Source: Voacanga thouarsii (lineage: Eukaryota; Streptophyta; Magnoliopsida; Gentianales; Apocynaceae). Taken from it: DNA of 64,000 nucleotides. The stretch spans positions 1,662,001 to 1,726,000 of the forward strand of contig JANUWF010003370.1 of assembly GCA_026120185.1 (NCBI GenBank). Direction: 5' to 3'. Made by a program: the position numbers and the translations under genes. Shown in pieces: positions 34,736 to 46,799 of the stretch. The first letter of the stretch is position 1. The number at the start of each line of letters is the position of its first letter. The notes under the pieces were generated by a model. It was not told where the DNA came from. It saw only the letters and a list, made by a program, of their open reading frames with translations, and made no database searches.

Positions 34736-36470
34736 ATATAATAGTATATGTGTCCAGCTAGCCTTTCTAATATTCGATCAATGAAGGGAAGAGGAAAGCG
34801 GTCATTTCTTGTGGTGTCATTTAGTTTTCTATAGTTAATGCACATTCTCCATCCTGTAACAAGCCTCATTGGAGTAAGCTCATTCTTCTCATTAGGTGCT
34901 ACTGTCATACTTCCCTTTTTTGGTACCACTTCTATAAGGCTCAACCATATACTGTCTGAAATAGGATATACAATTACTGTATCCAACAACTTAATAACTT
35001 TGCCCTTAACTACTTCCTTCATGTTTGGGTTCAATCTCCATTGGGGTTGTACTACAGGCTTTGCATATTCTTGAAGAAGAATCTTATGTATGCAAAAAGA
35101 AGGACTAATCCCTTTTATGTCCATGAGTTTCCATGCTATATTCTTCTTATGATTTTGCAGAACTTAAACCAAATGTAGTTTTTGCCCTTCCTTCAAATCT
35201 TTTGCAATTATCACTGGAAAATTGTTCCTTAAGGCTAGAAATGCATAATCAAGATGATTTGATAGCTCTTTCAATTCTAACTCTGGTAGGTCCTCAATAG
35301 ATGATCTCATTCGCCCAAGACTTGATCTCTCTATAACCTCAAAAATTGATGGCTCAAGTTTATCTTTGGAATCCTCCATATGCACTAGTAGTTCTTGAGA
35401 TACTGTTAAACATCTTCCACTAACCCATCCTCAATTCACCGAACAAAGTGTTCTTACACAAAATCAGAAGTGTAATTATCTAAAATGTTAATTATAAAGC
35501 AATCATCTTGTAAGGAAAAATGTTTCATGCTGTCTGAAAGTCTTATGATAACTTCCTTCTTCTTGACTCTTAGTGTCAGCTTTCCCTCATAAACATCTAT
35601 AACAGCTTTTGTAGTAGCTAGGAAGGGTCTACCTAGAATCAATAGAACTTTGGAATCCTCATCCATATCAAGAATAACAAAATCAACTGAGAAAATGAAT
35701 TTGTTAATCTTAACAAGCATATCATCTACAATCCTTCTAGGATATTTAATAGGTCTATCTATTAATTAGATATTCATCCGAGTGGGTTTTGGTTCCCTTA
35801 GGCCTAACTTAGAAAAAGTGTTATAAAGTAACAAATTGATGCTATCCCCTAAATTTGCCAAAGCTATGCCAAAAGTTACACTACTAATTATGCAAGGAAT
35901 GGAAAAACTCCCTAGATTTTTCAATTTCGGCGGCAGCTTTTCTTTGTGTTAGAGGAAGGTAGAACACTCTTTATTCAATGTAATGGTAGACAACTCATCC
36001 AGCTTCCTTTTGTTGGTTTGGATATCTTTCAAAAATTTTGCATACTTGGGCATCTATATTAGGGTCTTAACAAATGGAAGATTAATTTGCAACTATTTGA
36101 ATAACTCCAAGAACTTTTTGAATTGCTCATCATCTTTTCCTCTTTCCAAACAGTCTAGATATAGAACAAGAGAAGGGTGTTTTTGTTTTTTTTTTCTGCT
36201 CCCTTTTTCTCAGGTAGAGGTGTAGCCTCTTCTGTTTCCCTTGATGGTATTGCACACGAGTTAGTTCTTCCTCTTGCTCGTCTTCTATTCTCTCTTTATC
36301 ATTATCATTATGTAACATTATCACAGGATTAGTCAGCTCTTTACCACTTCTCAATGTGATTACCTCTACAAGTTCTTGGGAAGCATAATCTTCAAGATTC
36401 CTAGCAATTCACTTAATCTCATCTCCTAGATTTCAGATTAATACTTCTTGATGCCTTATCAATGCCTCTG
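34733..36470 (-). pseudogene. Athila-like gag end, protease and N-terminal reverse transcriptase remnant
   Basis: Read on the minus strand from about 36470. The end of gag gives NLEDYASQELVEVITLRSGK, then DDEQFKKFLELFK and MPKYAKFLKDI. Protease follows with LGDSINLLLYNTFSKLGL and VDFVILDMDEDSK, then LLILGRPFLATTKAVIDVY. Reverse transcriptase begins ELSNHLDYAFL, DIKGISPSFCIHKILL, and continues VVPKKGSMTV, GWRMCINYRKLN, RFPLPFIDRILERLAGH. Homology stops near 34733, before the catalytic box. These blocks are characteristic of the Athila lineage. The protease catalytic aspartate, normally in DLGAS, is replaced: the sequence reads ANLGDS. Stops and frameshifts separate the blocks (open pieces 36354-36130, 35720-35454, 35385-35164, 35124-34732). 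RNase H and integrase are absent. Confidence 0.88.
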
Positions 36471-37467
36471 CCACGTTAAAATGTGAATGGCTGAAATAAC
36501 AAATTACTCTACAAGAGGTTTAAGTGATGAACTATAACTTATCTCATGAATTCCATGGATATCATTGACCCCCTCACTATGAATTCTATGGACATCATTC
36601 CCCTATAACCATATTCCTTCCCTCTCATCATTATCCATATTACAATGTAAAATCAACCTCACAAAAATAATTTAAAGCCAAAATCAATGTGTAGTGTACA
36701 GATTCCTCAAGAGAAACGCAAAAGATCAATAACCTCCAAGATATATTAAACCTTACTATTGCAAGATAATAATAAATTCCATAGAAAATTAGTAAATCCC
36801 AATCTCCAAAAGATGGACAAAAAGTTTGAGTCAAAAAGACCTATTCATTTATTAGGTAAAAATACAAAATAATATTATTCCTAAAATAAATCCAAGTCAC
36901 ATATTAACATGCATACTTTATAAGAGAGGAAAAAATTTCCAACTCTAAAAAGAATGAACAAAGATGAATTATAAGCTAAATTATTTTTCCCAAAAGATGA
37001 ATTCATCCATCCAAACCACACACACACACACACACTCTCTACACATATCTACCTTCAACATTTCACCTTCAAAAATTTCAATTTCAAGTAACCATGAATA
37101 TAATCTCCATCACACCAATTCATTTCCATTTTTCAACCCAAGAAATCCAACACAATAAAATACATACCACAAACCTCCGAATTCCAACAAATTCCTCATA
37201 ATCATACTCAACCAACTAAAGAATAAGATATAAATGAATAAACCAATAAATGAAAATGAAATTACTCAAAGTCCAAATGAATAAATTATACAACAACAAC
37301 ACAATAATCAAAGAATTCTTCAAATACAATTTTAGTCAAAATAAAATAAAATCACAGTACACATAGAATAATGATTTACAAACACGTTAGTGATATGTGC
37401 AAATGTATATACAAATATAACACTAAATCAGCAAGAATTAAAGTTTCTAGAATATATCCTAAACTGT
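36471..37467 (-). other. shortened leader and gag region of the Athila-like element
   Basis: Only about 1 kb lies between the primer-binding site and the recognisable end of gag, and no gag matrix or capsid coding is seen. It is very AT-rich. A 33-bp tandem repeat based on ATGAATTC(C/T)ATGGA(T/C)ATCATT occurs at about 36546-36605, and a CA microsatellite at 37018-37034. Most of gag has been deleted or has decayed beyond recognition. Confidence 0.6.
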
Positions 37468-37485
37468 TCCCCATTAACGGCGCCA
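37468..37485 (-). other. primer-binding site, tRNA-Asp type
   Basis: On the minus strand TGGCGCCGTTAATGGGGA differs only in the middle from the usual Athila/Tat site. It lies six bases inside the 5' LTR end (CATGTATCA), which fixes the element's orientation. Confidence 0.88.
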
Positions 37486-37491
37486 AAAACT

Positions 37492-40400
37492 TGATACATG
37501 TGTCGTGTGTATAGAAAATTTATATCAATTGAGCCCCATATACACATAATTTTTAAAAATTAAAATGCCAACTAGAATTACACAATGCACACACATACAG
37601 GCAAGTGCATCTATCGTGTAGTCTAGTATCGTTGGCAAGTATCGAAGAACCTTTGGGAATGCGGGCTACAACCCCTACTTTTTTCTTTGCTTATTGTTTA
37701 ACAAAAAATAAATGTAAGGTATAACACTAAATACAATAGGAGAGAGGTCATATTCTTGCACAAAATAGAGAGTCACAATTTTCTCAAAGAATAAGAAAGA
37801 GAATAACTCATGTGACAAAAAGAATTCCTATATTTAAGACTTAAGAAATATGCATCCCTTGAACCCATAATTCCTAATTTTAGGCACCATAGTAAGTCAA
37901 ATATCAATCTCACACTTTCTCGAATTATGAGAGTTCTACAACCAAATTTTGGTAATCGGTATCTCTACCCAACTAACCAAACCTTAAGGTGCATTAATCA
38001 TCACTCACCATCCCAAATCATCCAAAGGCTACAAAATTCCTATCTCTAGGTAATTTCATAAACCCTTTAGTTATTAGCCATAATTCTCAACCTCTTCTTC
38101 GGGTTAATTGAAAATAGTAAATGTTAAATTAGTCATGTGGGTATCCTAACCTCAACCCCATCCCTCGAAATTATTAAAAAAGAATAATTAATTGAAACAA
38201 ATCAATCAAAACCTAACACAACTAAGATAACCAAAGAAACTCAAATAACCAAATACCCCAAAACAAGAAATCATAGATCTAAAGAAAATACATCATTCTC
38301 AAGAACCAAAATAGGGAACAACACTTCGTTACAATTAAAAGTCATATCTTGGCATAAAAATACAAGTAGAATTACAAAAAGAAGAGAGAAACAAACTCAT
38401 TAACAAGCTTCCTTCTTCTTTCTCTCGAAATCTTCAAGCAATCTCCCTTTCTCTTCCTTGGATCTCTTGGTCTTCCTTTCTTCTTGGTGCTTAAATGCGC
38501 AAGAACTTGGGTTTTTGAGAGAAACCCTAGCCTTTTCCAAACTCTTATCTTTTGATTTTGTGTGAAAATAATGATTATATAGAGCTTTGGCCTTATAGAT
38601 CTCACAAAAACGCACAACGGATGATTTTCCTCGCTAGTGTGCAACCCAGGGAACTTGGACTTCCCTAGGTGGCCAATTTTTTCTACAAACAAGGTGGCCT
38701 AAGGAAGTCCAACTTCCCTAGGCCACCTAGGTTTTGGAAAAATAGCTCTTTGAAAGAAGACCTGGCAGCTTAGGAAGCTAGACTTCCTTAGGCCACCAAC
38801 CTAAAGCTATATATACATAAAATAATCAGGCAGCCTAGTGAAGTCAAAGCTCCCTAGGTCGCCATATGAAACTAATACACATGTATTTATAATAAAGTAG
38901 GTAGCCAAGGGAACTTTGGCCACCAGTTTTATAGAAATTTTCATCAATGTGAAGATGTGAAATCCCAGTCGAAACCAACCTTAGAGTAAGGGGGTTGGGA
39001 TGCATATCATATTTTATTGCATGTTTAAATATATTTTTATATAATTTTCTATGCTTTGGATTTGTGTGTTATAGTCTCGAGGGCTTAATTATGTTTATTG
39101 AGTAAGAAGGGCGAAATGGTAATTTTTGTTTGAGGTGAAAATAGGGAGATAGCTTGAGAATTAAATAGAAAAAATATTTTAGAGAGAAAATAAGAATAAT
39201 AGTTGTTGTGGTTTAGTGGTTAGAGCTTTGGAATGAATTCTTGAGGTCTTGGGTTCAAATTCCATCATTAGAGCGTTAGCATGATTAAATTTTATTTTTG
39301 TTAGGGAAGGTTAGATTTTCATCCTTGAGTGCTCTAGAGAAGGGTAAAGGTGATGTCCTAGGGGAGACATGATAGGAGTACCTTAATCCTACTCTTGTAC
39401 CCTACAAAAATTCCTAAGGGAATTCATATTCTCAATCTCTTAAGTTATTCAATTTATTCAAGCCAATTCATTCCAGAAATTTTAGTAAAGTGTTGTGGCT
39501 TTGAAGGTTCAGAATGTCTAAGGGAAAGACATCTTATGGTCTGAAAATGTGGAAGAGATGGGGAAGGTTCCAAGAGAATTAATTCCCCTAGTGAACCTTC
39601 AAATCTTCACTCTAGCTATGCACATTTCCTTCATATAATGATTTGAAAATTTTCCAGCTTCTTATGCATGCAATGTGTCAAAATTCTTAGCCATTATTCC
39701 CTCCTAAATGCTGCCAGGAAATGGCCCTTTTGACCAGCTTGAAATCTGAAATTTACTAGCCAATTTCGGACTGCACAAATGCTGTGCAAAACCAGAAAAT
39801 TTTCTGGGCAAAATCGCAGCATGTATGAGCTTAAACCAAGCTGTTTTCTTCCAGTTTTCTCCCTACTCCTTAGCCACGTTATTCCTCCATGAAGAAGGCT
39901 GGAAGCCAGCCTTGAAAGACCTCTGAATGCCCCTTCAAACACCCTGTAATCTGACTGGAAAATGACAGCAAAGCTGCCCAGAAAAAATTCCAGCACTTGC
40001 GAGACCTGTACTGGATTTTTTTTCCAGCTTTGATTCCTATTCCAGCCCTGGGCGAAACTTCATTCTTTTTCTGCACAAACCTCTCTTGAACAGCCATGAA
40101 CTGAACCCCATTGTCTTCCCCAAGCTTCTACACGAAAACCACCCTAAAATATCTCCAACAAATTACTCCAATCATGCCTTGATTGGATACCAAAATTCCA
40201 GCAATCCTAATTTAGAAAACTTCCATAAAATAACCCTTAAACAACCAGACCTTTCCTTCACCATTGCACCCCCTCTTTTTAGCCACCATTATCCTTCTTT
40301 AACCAGCTTTCATCCAGCCAAATCACTAAGCAATCAGTCGGCCATTACAGCTCCAAAAAGCTCTCCATTGATAAAAAATATTCTTGCTATATTTTGTTTC

Positions 40401-43400
40401 CAAATTTGATTCCCATAAATATTCTTTTAGGATTTCAACAACCAGCCTTTCCTTTTCCTTTCAAACCAGAAAAATCATCTACCTAAACTACCCAACCAAT
40501 TCGGCCACTGCACACACACATAATTTCGACAGCTTCAAATCTAAAATCCCTCCATTCTCTTCAACCTTCAAGCACACATAGAACACCAAAAACACCTACT
40601 CACTTCTCTCGCCTAATACCTCTCCAAACCACTTCAATCTCCTTCAAAAAAAAATTCCAGATTTCATCTACTCACTTTCGTGAGTCCATCCATACCATTT
40701 TTAACATCAAACTCCAAAATCCAACTCTCTCTTTTGGATAAAAAATCAGTATTTTTGTGAAGGTTCAAGAACACCTTCAAGGTAAGTTTATTCAATCAAC
40801 TTCATCTTCGCTAATCTTCAATCTCTAATGAATATATATGTGTGTAAGCATGCTGATGGACTCTCTTCTTCTCTTTTCTCTCTGTCTCTCTCTCTCTCGT
40901 GGCCGAATGAATTCTTCACCAATGGCCATGCTTCCTTCATCTCTCTTAGACGGATTTAGTCATCTAGGAGTTGAGATCCATTCGAAACTCCTTCAAGGTA
41001 CTCATCAATCATGTAAGCCTTTTCAACCCTCCTTTTTAATTCTAGATTCATGTCTCTAGGATGATATTGGTAGGAGATGGATTATGAATAGGATTTGAGC
41101 ATGTATTGTTGTGATGAGTTGAGATTAAAGTATGAATAAATGTGTGTATATGATGGAGATGAGATTTATGCATGAGTTGGTTATCTTGGTTGATTGTATG
41201 GTGTTTTTAGGGTTTAATGCATGTCTCCACGTCATAAGTAGTATTTGTGATCAAGTATGTTAGAGATTATGTCACCTATGGTGAATAGGATTTATATTCA
41301 TGTATGGTTGTTAAAGCCATGATTATGTTTGTGCTAGTAGAGGTTGGATCATGCCTTGGTCAATTTAGATCTATGCTTTTATTCATGATTTGGATGATTT
41401 GATAAATTGAAGTGGAGTATATGTTCATGATTGTGGTTAGCAATAGAAATATGATCATAATCTAGTTGTCTCTAAGCTAATTTTATTTCATCAATAAAAT
41501 ATTTAATATTATAATTTTTGCTAGTAAGGTAGACTTGGATTATTATATATAATAAGGATATTTTAGTCAAATAAATGATAGCTTTTATTTCAAGAAATAA
41601 AATATATAGATATTATATATATAATAATAATATCAAATAAAGCCTTTTATAAAAATAATCATAATAAGTAAAATGTTAATTTTGTAAGTCTTATATTCAT
41701 AAATATCATTAAAATTTATTATCTTTTAATCTCACAACCTATTAAAATTTATTTAGTATCTTTCAATCAAGACCCATTAAAATTTATTTTCAACTAATTT
41801 TAGATATTAATTATTTTCAAACAATTAATTATTAATAAATCATTATTTTACCTAATACCACCTAGGACTCTTCATCAAATAAACTCTAAATTATTCTTAG
41901 CAAGATTTAAACCTTCAACTTATTAGTACCTATTTCCCGAAACAATAATTATTTTAAATATCAAATCAGACTTAGCTTATAAACCCTTTTTATTTAGTAT
42001 TTGGCCTTAAAGCTTGGGACACTAGGATCATGGTAGTAGTGAGTTGAGCTAACTTTATTTGTGAAAGTGGATTTTAGCTTGAGATTAATTATGGCTTGTA
42101 TTTACCCCAGGCGGGGTTAGGTCAGCTGTTGATGACCTTTATTTTATCTCAAGCTAAGGATCAGGTAAGCTACTGCATAAAACTTATTTGATGCAAAATG
42201 TTTATTTAGGCAAGCCAAATGTAGAGTGCATGGACACTCATTTCTGTAAAGGCAATTGAGGATTGTCTCCTGTCTTATTTCCGTCAAACAAATTATTTGA
42301 AAATCAATAAGCAGATTTACTCAAACTCAAAACTCTTTCTAAAACTAATTTTAACAAAGGCTTTGGAAACCCTTAATTGCCATTTTCAAGTGGAACTCTG
42401 TTTTGTTCCTTTTCCTCCAAATGGGGTATGTTACGTTGAGTACTCAATAAGGGTGGACTGCTAGGACTAGTCTTTGAAGGGTTAGGGTGAGTCTCTCAGT
42501 AGGTGGCCACTTCTGAGGGGTAAGTCCTTCTCGGATAAGATGTCAATCCAGTAGGTCGTGCTGGTCTGAGCTAGCAATTTTTTTTTCAGTCAAGTGACTG
42601 TGTGTTGCTGGAATGGACAACCAGTTGTTGTTTGGGTATAGAGAAGGAGGAGTATCTTGCCTGGTAGGCCGATCACCTACCTTTTGTCAGTCTGCACAAA
42701 GTGTCGGCATTCTGACCGGTGATGGGGCCTAACGTGTGGTAACCCATGATCATTTCTTTTGAGTGGTTGATTTTATTGATTATGTATAGTTGGAAAAGCC
42801 AAAACACCACTCTTGATTTTGACTATTGCTTGCTAGTTTTTCTCTTATAAAGATTTATATTTTGCATTCATGAACTGTTTTCACTGGCACTCAAAGCACA
42901 CACGGACTTACTGAAATTTTTGTCTCATCATCCTTTTTACCATGATTTCAGGTCGATCCTACTGTGGGGATGAGTAGCTAGATATTACCTACCTTGGAAG
43001 ATTTTTCTGATATTGAATTTGTGAAATGCTTTGGGGAGTTGAGAGTGGATAATTTTATTATGGATTTGATTTTAGAATTCTTGGATTCATTCATGGATTG
43101 TAATAAATTTTAAGTTAAAGTATTATTTTTATTCTGCTATTTTGATTGTGTGACCTAGTTATAAAGACCCCTTGTCATTTGGATGGGGCGACAACCGCGG
43201 CCCTGGTGGGCCTAGGTAGTGGGGTGTTACAGAAGATTACCAAGCCTCTGGACAAAATGGCTTTGTGTTGTTCACTTAGCGGCGTAGGGAATTTGGAATT
43301 CCCTTGGCTACCTGTTCACTAGACAATATGCACACAGTTTCCTTGATTTCTTGAATCTTCAATTTTTATATTTTTTCTTTTTTCTTCCTTTCTATCTTTA

Positions 43401-43529
43401 ATTGATATTTTCCATTTCCTAGCACAAATAAGATAAAAATGATATGGTGAGTAGTGAATTATGTAAGAATTTACCTCAATTAAATTTTAAAAAAATACTA
43501 CAAAATGTATATATAATGAAGCCTCATCA
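37492..43529 (-). repeat. 5' LTR of the Athila-like element, split by a solo LTR
   Basis: The plus-strand text begins TGATACATGTGTCGTG and ends GCCTCATCA, matching the ends of 12036-19532. Without the guest (38956-43231 and its duplicated GAAGA) it is about 1.76 kb. The open frames on the minus strand at 38372-38692 correspond to those at 18635-18928 in the sister LTR. Confidence 0.85.
38956..43231 (+). mobile_element. solo LTR, Tekay/Del-like Ty3/gypsy type, 4.3 kb
   Basis: It begins TGTGAAATCCCAG and ends GGGGTGTTACA, with a perfect GAAGA duplication on both sides (38951-38955 and 43232-43236). The interrupted LTR resumes directly afterwards. No gag-pol is present. The part 42905-42955 (ACTTACTGAA ... 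TTTCAGG) matches in position a motif of the other solo LTR. Tekay/Del LTRs of several kilobases are known, and family assignment rests on the termini and this region. Small open frames within it (39694-39996, 40086-40409, 40838-41059) have no recognisable product. Confidence 0.85.
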
Positions 43530-43674
43530 TGTGTATTCTAATTGTCAATATAAAATTAAGCCTATCAGGAGTCTAAGGATGTTGTCCAGTAAGTTTGCTC
43601 AACGTATTATTCTTTGCACCAAATTATGCTTGTATTATTCTTTGCACAAAATTATGCGAACTCCAACATGTGTG

Positions 43675-43710
<36 letters not shown>

Positions 43711-45417
43711 GGGTAAGACCACCAAAGTTTGGTGGAGAATTTGGTGGGACCCCTACTGGTTTATTGAGAAAAACAAGTGGCAAAAACTACATGGGATAGG
43801 GGTGCAAAAGACATGGGCTCTAAACCATATGTGTTTGCTATGCCAAAATACAACAAGCAAGAATTTCCTTATAATTAATATTAAAACAAGAAATTGTTGT
43901 CCACTTTCACTCTACCACATAAATTATTAAATCCCCCACTTGCCTAATAGGAATCAATTAACGCAAAAGGAAAAAGTCTAAGAAGGGGGAAGGAAGACTA
44001 TCGCCCAACTCAAGATACCTTGGTTAATATCAAAGATGAAGAGGTTTCTGGAACGCTTACAAGCTTACATGGAAGAAGCTTTAGAGTTTGAGGATTTTTG
44101 GGAAGTGAAAGAAAGCAAAAAAAAGTGCAAGTTCATAATATCCAAGTGAAAAATCAAAGGAATTAAAAGAAGGTCAAGGAGATGTCAAAATGCATGTTTT
44201 TAGAAGCTCAGGGCATGAGTTACATTGCATGATACACAACCATGCAACAACATTTAGAAATATAGATCTAGAAGATATGCATGGCATAACGCATGCCTAT
44301 GAATCAAATCACATATGAGAGGAAGTTGCTCATCAAAGAGATGTAAAACCATGCATGGCCTTACATGGCTGTGCAAGCCTATACATAGTCATGCATAATT
44401 ACAAATAGCTAAAAGTTTAATACAGATTTTAACTTTTGTTTTTGAAACTTGTAATTGAAAATGTTTAAACTCTTAAAATATTAGGGACTTATCTTGCAAT
44501 TACATTAGAATTTAATTTGTATAAATACTCTCTTTGCAAAAGAAAAGAAATAAGTTTGAGATGATGATGAATTACTGAATGTTGAATGAACATAGTGGAG
44601 TATCATTGAACTTCATTGTTCTTCCTTCATCAAGGAAAAATCAAAGGGATTATTCCTACATTTGAATAAAACACAAAGGATAATCCATTCATTCTCTCTA
44701 ATTTGGGTTTTAGTTTCTTACCTATTTTGGGTTTTAGTTTCTTAGCTATTCTAGGGTTCTTGTTAGGAGCTTGGTTGGTGCCTTCAAATTTTTATTCTTA
44801 GAGTTCTAATTTCCTTAATGAAATTGGAGTGTTATGCTTATTTTGAGGGAGACTAGATTCACTAAGTCAAAGGACTTAGTTACTTTATTCTTCTAGGGTT
44901 CTTAGGTTGTGATCTGATTCAGGGCTATTTGAGTTAGAAATTTCGTGGTTATTTAAGCTAGGTTTGAACATCTAAATTTCAAATAGCTGTAGATTATTTT
45001 CTAGACTATTTTGTGTTGCAAAATTTTTGTGTTTATTCTTCACATTTTGGGCAATTTGTTTGTCTATTTTTTACTCATTTCTACTCATACTACTATCTTA
45101 TTAAACTTAAAAGAATTAGTTGGATACATATCAAGTTCTATCGTAGATCCTTATGACCACCTCGATTGCTTTTATAGCTTATTCTATAAATATATTCATT
45201 TAAATTTTATTGTGTGTGACTTTCTAGGATCATTATTAAATTGACAATGGAAAATAATATTAAACACTTTTAATTTTATTTAAAACATTTTTAAAATTTG
45301 AATATACTCCCAGCATATACTCAAAGCTTTCATGGATCATGAGCAATGGCTAGCAATGTCAAGCCGCATGGCTTTCGGTTCGAGAATGTGGCTTATAAGT
45401 CTAACAACACTTATAGT
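43530..45417. other. unassigned relic DNA, no confirmed gene
   Basis: A TG microsatellite lies at 43679-43707. About 43980-44130 contains a short open stretch (IAQLKIPWLISKMKRFLERL, then EEALEFEDFWEV) that reads protein-like but matches nothing I recognise. The stretch 44180-44400 is rich in CATGCA and GCATG motifs. A 24-bp duplication of TTGGGTTTTAGTTTCTTA occurs at 44703-44750. The region 44500-45250 resembles LTR or leader text of a gypsy element but no ends were found. The last five bases (ATAGT, 45413-45417) are the left duplication of Copia-2. Confidence 0.5.
43679..43707. repeat. (TG)n microsatellite
   Basis: An uninterrupted TG run of about 14 units. Confidence 0.95.
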
Positions 45418-46772
45418 TGAAGGCATAGAAAGCAGGAAACACGAAGCACACAGCGGAAGCGAACATAAAAAAAAACTAGAAAAACAAGAATAGGGATTCC
45501 AGGGCAGGGCCGATGCCAGCTCCGGCTGTAATTAATAATTAATAATTAATTATTAATAAACTAGTCTAATAAATGAGCTTATATTAGTTTAGTCCCAGGT
45601 TAATCTTTAATTATTCAAACTGGGCCAAAACCCTGAATAATTAATTAACCTACTAAACTAATTTAATTAATTCTCTCTCCATGGACCTTTATTTTAATCT
45701 AGCCCAATAATTAAATTAGGCTACTTAAATAAAATAATTCCATTTAATTTAAGATCAATTCCTTAGCCCGTATTTAATTTGGATTCACGTTCTATACTGG
45801 GGACCAAAAGACACACTGCCTTGGCTACTAAAATGACTAAAATACCCTTGCCATATAAATAGCTGTATTTTGTATTTTAAATATTTCCTAATATCACCAT
45901 AAGGAAATATTGACCCTAAGGACAATGCTGCGTTAGCAAAGTCTCCGACCTACAGGTGTAATGACTAAAATACCCCTCTATACATCGCCGTAGATTTAGA
46001 GGGGAAGAAGTGTACTTACACCTCTCTAAATGACATCTACCATCCTTAGGCCTCTAGTCCAAAGATCCATGACTTCCTGGATTGTTTCTGCTTTCCAAGG
46101 GAGCTACCCTAAAGCAAACATCCAAGTCATGTTTCCTAGGGCCCTGGATATTCAGATTATTCAGACGACCATAAGGGAGTAATAATATAGAAACTATCTT
46201 ATACAAATTTGTCTTAACTAACTAGTCATACATACCCAACATGCAAGTATATTGCCCCTACGATAGAACTTCAACTATAGCATATCAAAGTATATGCTTC
46301 CAGCTTCGTCAGACCACCAACTCATACTCAAGTCGTAGAGTACTAGTCCACGCTGTAGCGGTAGTAGTCTAGGCTTCTACCATATAATACTTTTAGAAAT
46401 ATTACTACAGGTCCTATTCTACGTATTCGAAATATGCTTATGTCATGAAGTGAGTGGACTACTCACTGGCTAAAGGTAAGCCATTCCCCATTTAGAATTC
46501 ACAACATAATAACCTAAACATGATGAGATTCTCATTCTCATCAATCGGTTAAGAACAAAAGTTTATATGCTAAGTAACCCGTGATCTATACCTTACTGTG
46601 AAAGGCCTGTATTTACATGGACCACTTACTTAAACACAATGGGTCTTTTCCAAATGTAATTGTGCACAAATAAAATTGTAAATTCACAAACAATTTCTGA
46701 AAATAAATTCTTTTATTAAAACATTCAATTTTTACATCAGAAATCTAATCTAAGATGGCATACATCCCAACA
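45418..46772 (-). repeat. 3' LTR of Copia-2, internally deleted
   Basis: It spans from TGAAGGCATAG (plus-strand left end) to CATCCCAACA. Relative to the 5' LTR it lacks the segment matching about 52460-52910. A short AATTAATAATTAATAATT run sits at that junction. It keeps the TATA-like CATATAAATAG near 45853. Confidence 0.92.
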
Positions 46773-46782
46773 ATCTCCCACT
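46773..46782 (-). other. polypurine tract of Copia-2
   Basis: Minus-strand AGTGGGAGATTG lies directly before the 3' LTR start, as in Copia-1. Confidence 0.85.
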
Positions 46783-46799
46783 TGCACTTTAAGACTAAG

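Larger units (their letters stand above)
12036..43529 (-). mobile_element. Athila-like Ty3/gypsy retrotransposon with nested insertions
   Basis: Two alignable LTRs in the same orientation bracket the span: 37492-43529 (5' LTR) and 12036-19532 (3' LTR). A tRNA-Asp-type primer-binding site (37468-37485) abuts the first and a polypurine tract (19533-19546) abuts the second, both on the minus strand. Between them is Athila-type gag-end, protease and N-terminal reverse transcriptase sequence. Without the nested elements the LTRs are about 1.8 kb each, but the internal part is only about 3.4 kb. RNase H and integrase are missing, so this is a deletion derivative or was non-autonomous. Flanks are TGCAT and TGTGT, which may be a decayed TGCGT duplication. 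Guests are CACTA-1, a solo copia LTR containing CACTA-2, and a Tekay-like solo LTR. Confidence 0.8.
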
